Assembly (NCBI GenBank): GCA_021782525.1
Contig: JAJXUY010000034.1
Span: forward strand, 1-10,341
From: Acidobacteriota bacterium
Lineage (GTDB): Bacteria > Acidobacteriota > Thermoanaerobaculia > Thermoanaerobaculales > Thermoanaerobaculaceae
DNA length: 10,341 nt
Reading direction: 5' to 3'
The position numbers and the translations under genes are program-made. A model generated the notes under the pieces. It did no database searches, was not told where the DNA came from, and saw nothing but the letters and a program-made list of their open reading frames with translations. This document shows positions 8,660 to 10,341 of the stretch, piece by piece; the stretch's first letter is position 1; each line of letters opens with the position of its first letter.

Positions 8660-10340
8660 GCGGCTCGGGCCGCGGGTACAGGTACGTCGGCTGCGCCGTC
8701 CGGCCGTGGATCACCGAGGCGTAGACGAGAAGGACCGCGCCCGGCGTCGGGCTCGAGACCACGGCGCGGCCGTCGTCCAGGCCCGGCGCCCCGACCCTGA
8801 AGAAGAAGTCGTCGATCTGGGTCGCGAGACCGGGCCCGAGCTCGCCCTCGACCGTGCCCAGGCGGCGCCCGGCCGCGTCGAGCGCTGTGGCGCGCACCTC
8901 GATCGGCCTCGCGGAGAGGTTGACGACGCCAAGGTTGGTCCGCACTCCGGCTGCGCGGTCGGGATCGTAGGCGAGACCGGCGAACTCGGCTCGCCCGCCG
9001 TCGCGGACCGCCCGGTCCGCGTCGAGGCACGGGAGCAACGGACCGGGAGGCACCCCCGCCGCGTTGAACGTCAGGCTGGCGGCCGAGACCTGCCGGTCCT
9101 CCGCGACGAGGCGCACCGCGCCCATCCCGCGGCGGCCGAACAGCTGGACGAGCGCGTCGTCCCATGTGCGGCTCTGGTGCGGCGCCAGCGTCACCACGGT
9201 CTCTTCTGGTGGTCCCGTCGAGGCCCCGAAGAGGTCGGCCACGACGCGCACAGGCAGGGGGTTGGGGTTGGCGATCACGAGGCGGGTGCGCCAGAGGGAC
9301 CCGCTCCGGCCGGACGTGCTGGCGGCCGGCAGCACCCAGAGCGGGGGCTGCGGCCGCCCCGGCCGGGTCGCACCGGGCGCCGGCGCCGTCGCGACGAGCC
9401 GGAACCCCCGCGGTGTTGGGGTTCCCTGCCGGAGCGCCGTCAGCAGCGGCCGACCGCCCAGCGCGTAGCCGACCTCGTTGCCGGCCATCGTGACCCCGGC
9501 GAGGAAGTAGAGAACCGCGATCGAGCGCAACAGCCGGCGTCGCCACGGCGAGGTCTGGCGCCCGGCGGTCAGCACGGCGAGGAACGGAACCGCGATGAGG
9601 GCGCGGCCGTACGCCCACGTCTCGCAGTAAACGTTGTCGCCGAGGAAGAAGCCGAGAGCCGCGAAGGCAAGGAACGTCAACTCGGCGGCGCGCCAGGTCG
9701 CGGGCCGCGACGCGACGGCGATGAGGGCCAGCGCCGTGGCGAGGACCGCCGCGGTGCCGAAGAGCTCGTCCCAGCGGACACCGTCGTGGAAGATCGCCGC
9801 GAGGTGGTGCGGCAGCCACGCGAACGGGAAGGCAAAACTGCTGGCGCCGGTGTTGAACGCGTACCCGAGGGCGTGGCGCAGGTAGAGCTGCCATCCGGCG
9901 GCGGCGGCGGTCGGAACGCCCGCAAACGCCGCCGCCGTGGCCCACCGTCGCTCCCGCAGCGCGTCCGCGGCGATCGCGACGGTGGCGAGAACCGAGGTCT
10001 CGCGCGTGAGCACCGCCAGTGTTGCGACCGCCAGCGCGGGGCCGAGGCGGTCGCGGCCGTAGAGCCAGAGGGCGGCGACCATGAGGCAGAGCGCGGCCGC
10101 GTCCGGGGTGGTGCGGAGCACGGATGCAGCCATCCCGGCGCCGCCCGCGGCGACCGCCGCCCACCACGGGGAGCAGCGTTCGTCCGCAAGCCAGCGGGCG
10201 AGCAGGTAGACCGCGGCGATGGCGAGGACCCAGCACAGCAGCTGGTAGAGGACGACGGCGGCGGAGCCGTGACCGAGCGCCAGGCACCAGGCGAGCAGCG
10301 GAACCAGGATCCGCGTCGCGCGGTAGGAGGGTGCGTCGAG
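8646..10340 (-). CDS. Polytopic membrane protein, GT-C-like / surface-glycopolymer type, with two C-terminal beta-sandwich-like modules (5' end outside window)
   Basis: The frame is open to the window edge, so ATG 10133 is internal; about 564 residues are visible. The N-terminal two thirds (nt about 9450-10340) has some nine or ten hydrophobic segments. It starts with D-A-P-S-Y-R-A-T-R-I-L (nt 10305-10337) and has L-T-R-E-T-S (nt 9993-10010). I associate both with GT-C-like membrane proteins annotated as involved in surface glycopolymer formation. The tail is soluble and beta-rich and looks like a diverged tandem pair: module 1 (nt about 9063-9347) has W-R-T-R-L-V-I-A-N-P and an L-A-P turn; module 2 (nt about 8673-8987) has V-R-T-N-L-G-V-V-N and ends L-V-Y-A-S-V-I-H-G-R-T. 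Such modules recur, in my recollection, in secreted Acidobacteriota proteins. Function is not established; no catalytic residue can be assigned. It converges on the NamZ gene with 9 bp between stops. Confidence 0.75.
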   Translation of the reverse strand, partial: LDAPSYRATRILVPLLAWCLALGHGSAAVVLYQLLCWVLAIAAVYLLARWLADERCSPWWAAVAAGGAGMAASVLRTTPDAAALCLMVAALWLYGRDRLGPALAVATLAVLTRETSVLATVAIAADALRERRWATAAAFAGVPTAAAAGWQLYLRHALGYAFNTGASSFAFPFAWLPHHLAAIFHDGVRWDELFGTAAVLATALALIAVASRPATWRAAELTFLAFAALGFFLGDNVYCETWAYGRALIAVPFLAVLTAGRQTSPWRRRLLRSIAVLYFLAGVTMAGNEVGYALGGRPLLTALRQGTPTPRGFRLVATAPAPGATRPGRPQPPLWVLPAASTSGRSGSLWRTRLVIANPNPLPVRVVADLFGASTGPPEETVVTLAPHQSRTWDDALVQLFGRRGMGAVRLVAEDRQVSAASLTFNAAGVPPGPLLPCLDADRAVRDGGRAEFAGLAYDPDRAAGVRTNLGVVNLSARPIEVRATALDAAGRRLGTVEGELGPGLATQIDDFFFRVGAPGLDDGRAVVSSPTPGAVLLVYASVIHGRTAQPTYLYPRPEPRGRR

Positions 10341-10341
10341 G

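Overview
This is a GC-rich, gene-dense stretch of a diderm bacterial chromosome with six protein genes, two of them cut by the window edges. A protein with a degenerate GWxTD domain, and a membrane protein whose C-terminal tail looks like the repeated beta-sandwich modules I associate with Acidobacteriota (Thermoanaerobaculia-like), point to that phylum. This assignment is inference from protein style only. There are no RNA genes, insertion sequences, phage genes or CRISPR arrays.

Region 1 (3-3961, + strand) is an outer-membrane biogenesis pair: the C-terminal end of a TamB-like inter-membrane protein, then an Omp85 (BamA/TamA superfamily) barrel protein whose start overlaps the tamB stop by 19 nt. 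The Omp85 protein appears to carry seven POTRA-like repeats and ends in Phe, as outer-membrane barrels do.

Region 2 (3962-6827, + strand) opens with a 7-bp tandem repeat, a possible promoter and a perfect 9-bp hairpin. These lead into a secreted GWxTD-family protein whose signature motif is degenerate. ribBA, a fused DHBP synthase/GTP cyclohydrolase II, starts one base after its stop codon, so the two are probably cotranscribed.

Region 3 (6828-8636) holds two further heptanucleotide arrays in a short convergent gap, then a small YdiI/PaaI-type hotdog thioesterase on the minus strand. Divergent to it is a DUF1343/NamZ-type (exo-beta-N-acetylmuramidase family) gene that lacks a signal peptide and may be read from a leaderless transcript.

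Region 4 (8646-10340, - strand) is a 5'-truncated polytopic membrane protein resembling GT-C-like or surface-glycopolymer proteins, fused to two C-terminal beta-rich modules. It converges on the NamZ gene with only 9 bp between their stops.

Nothing here amounts to a clearly new multi-gene system. The most interesting items are the seven-POTRA Omp85 paired with TamB, three intergenic arrays sharing a 7-bp period but not a sequence, the leader hairpin of the GWxTD gene, the apparently cytoplasmic NamZ homologue, and the membrane protein/beta-sandwich fusion.
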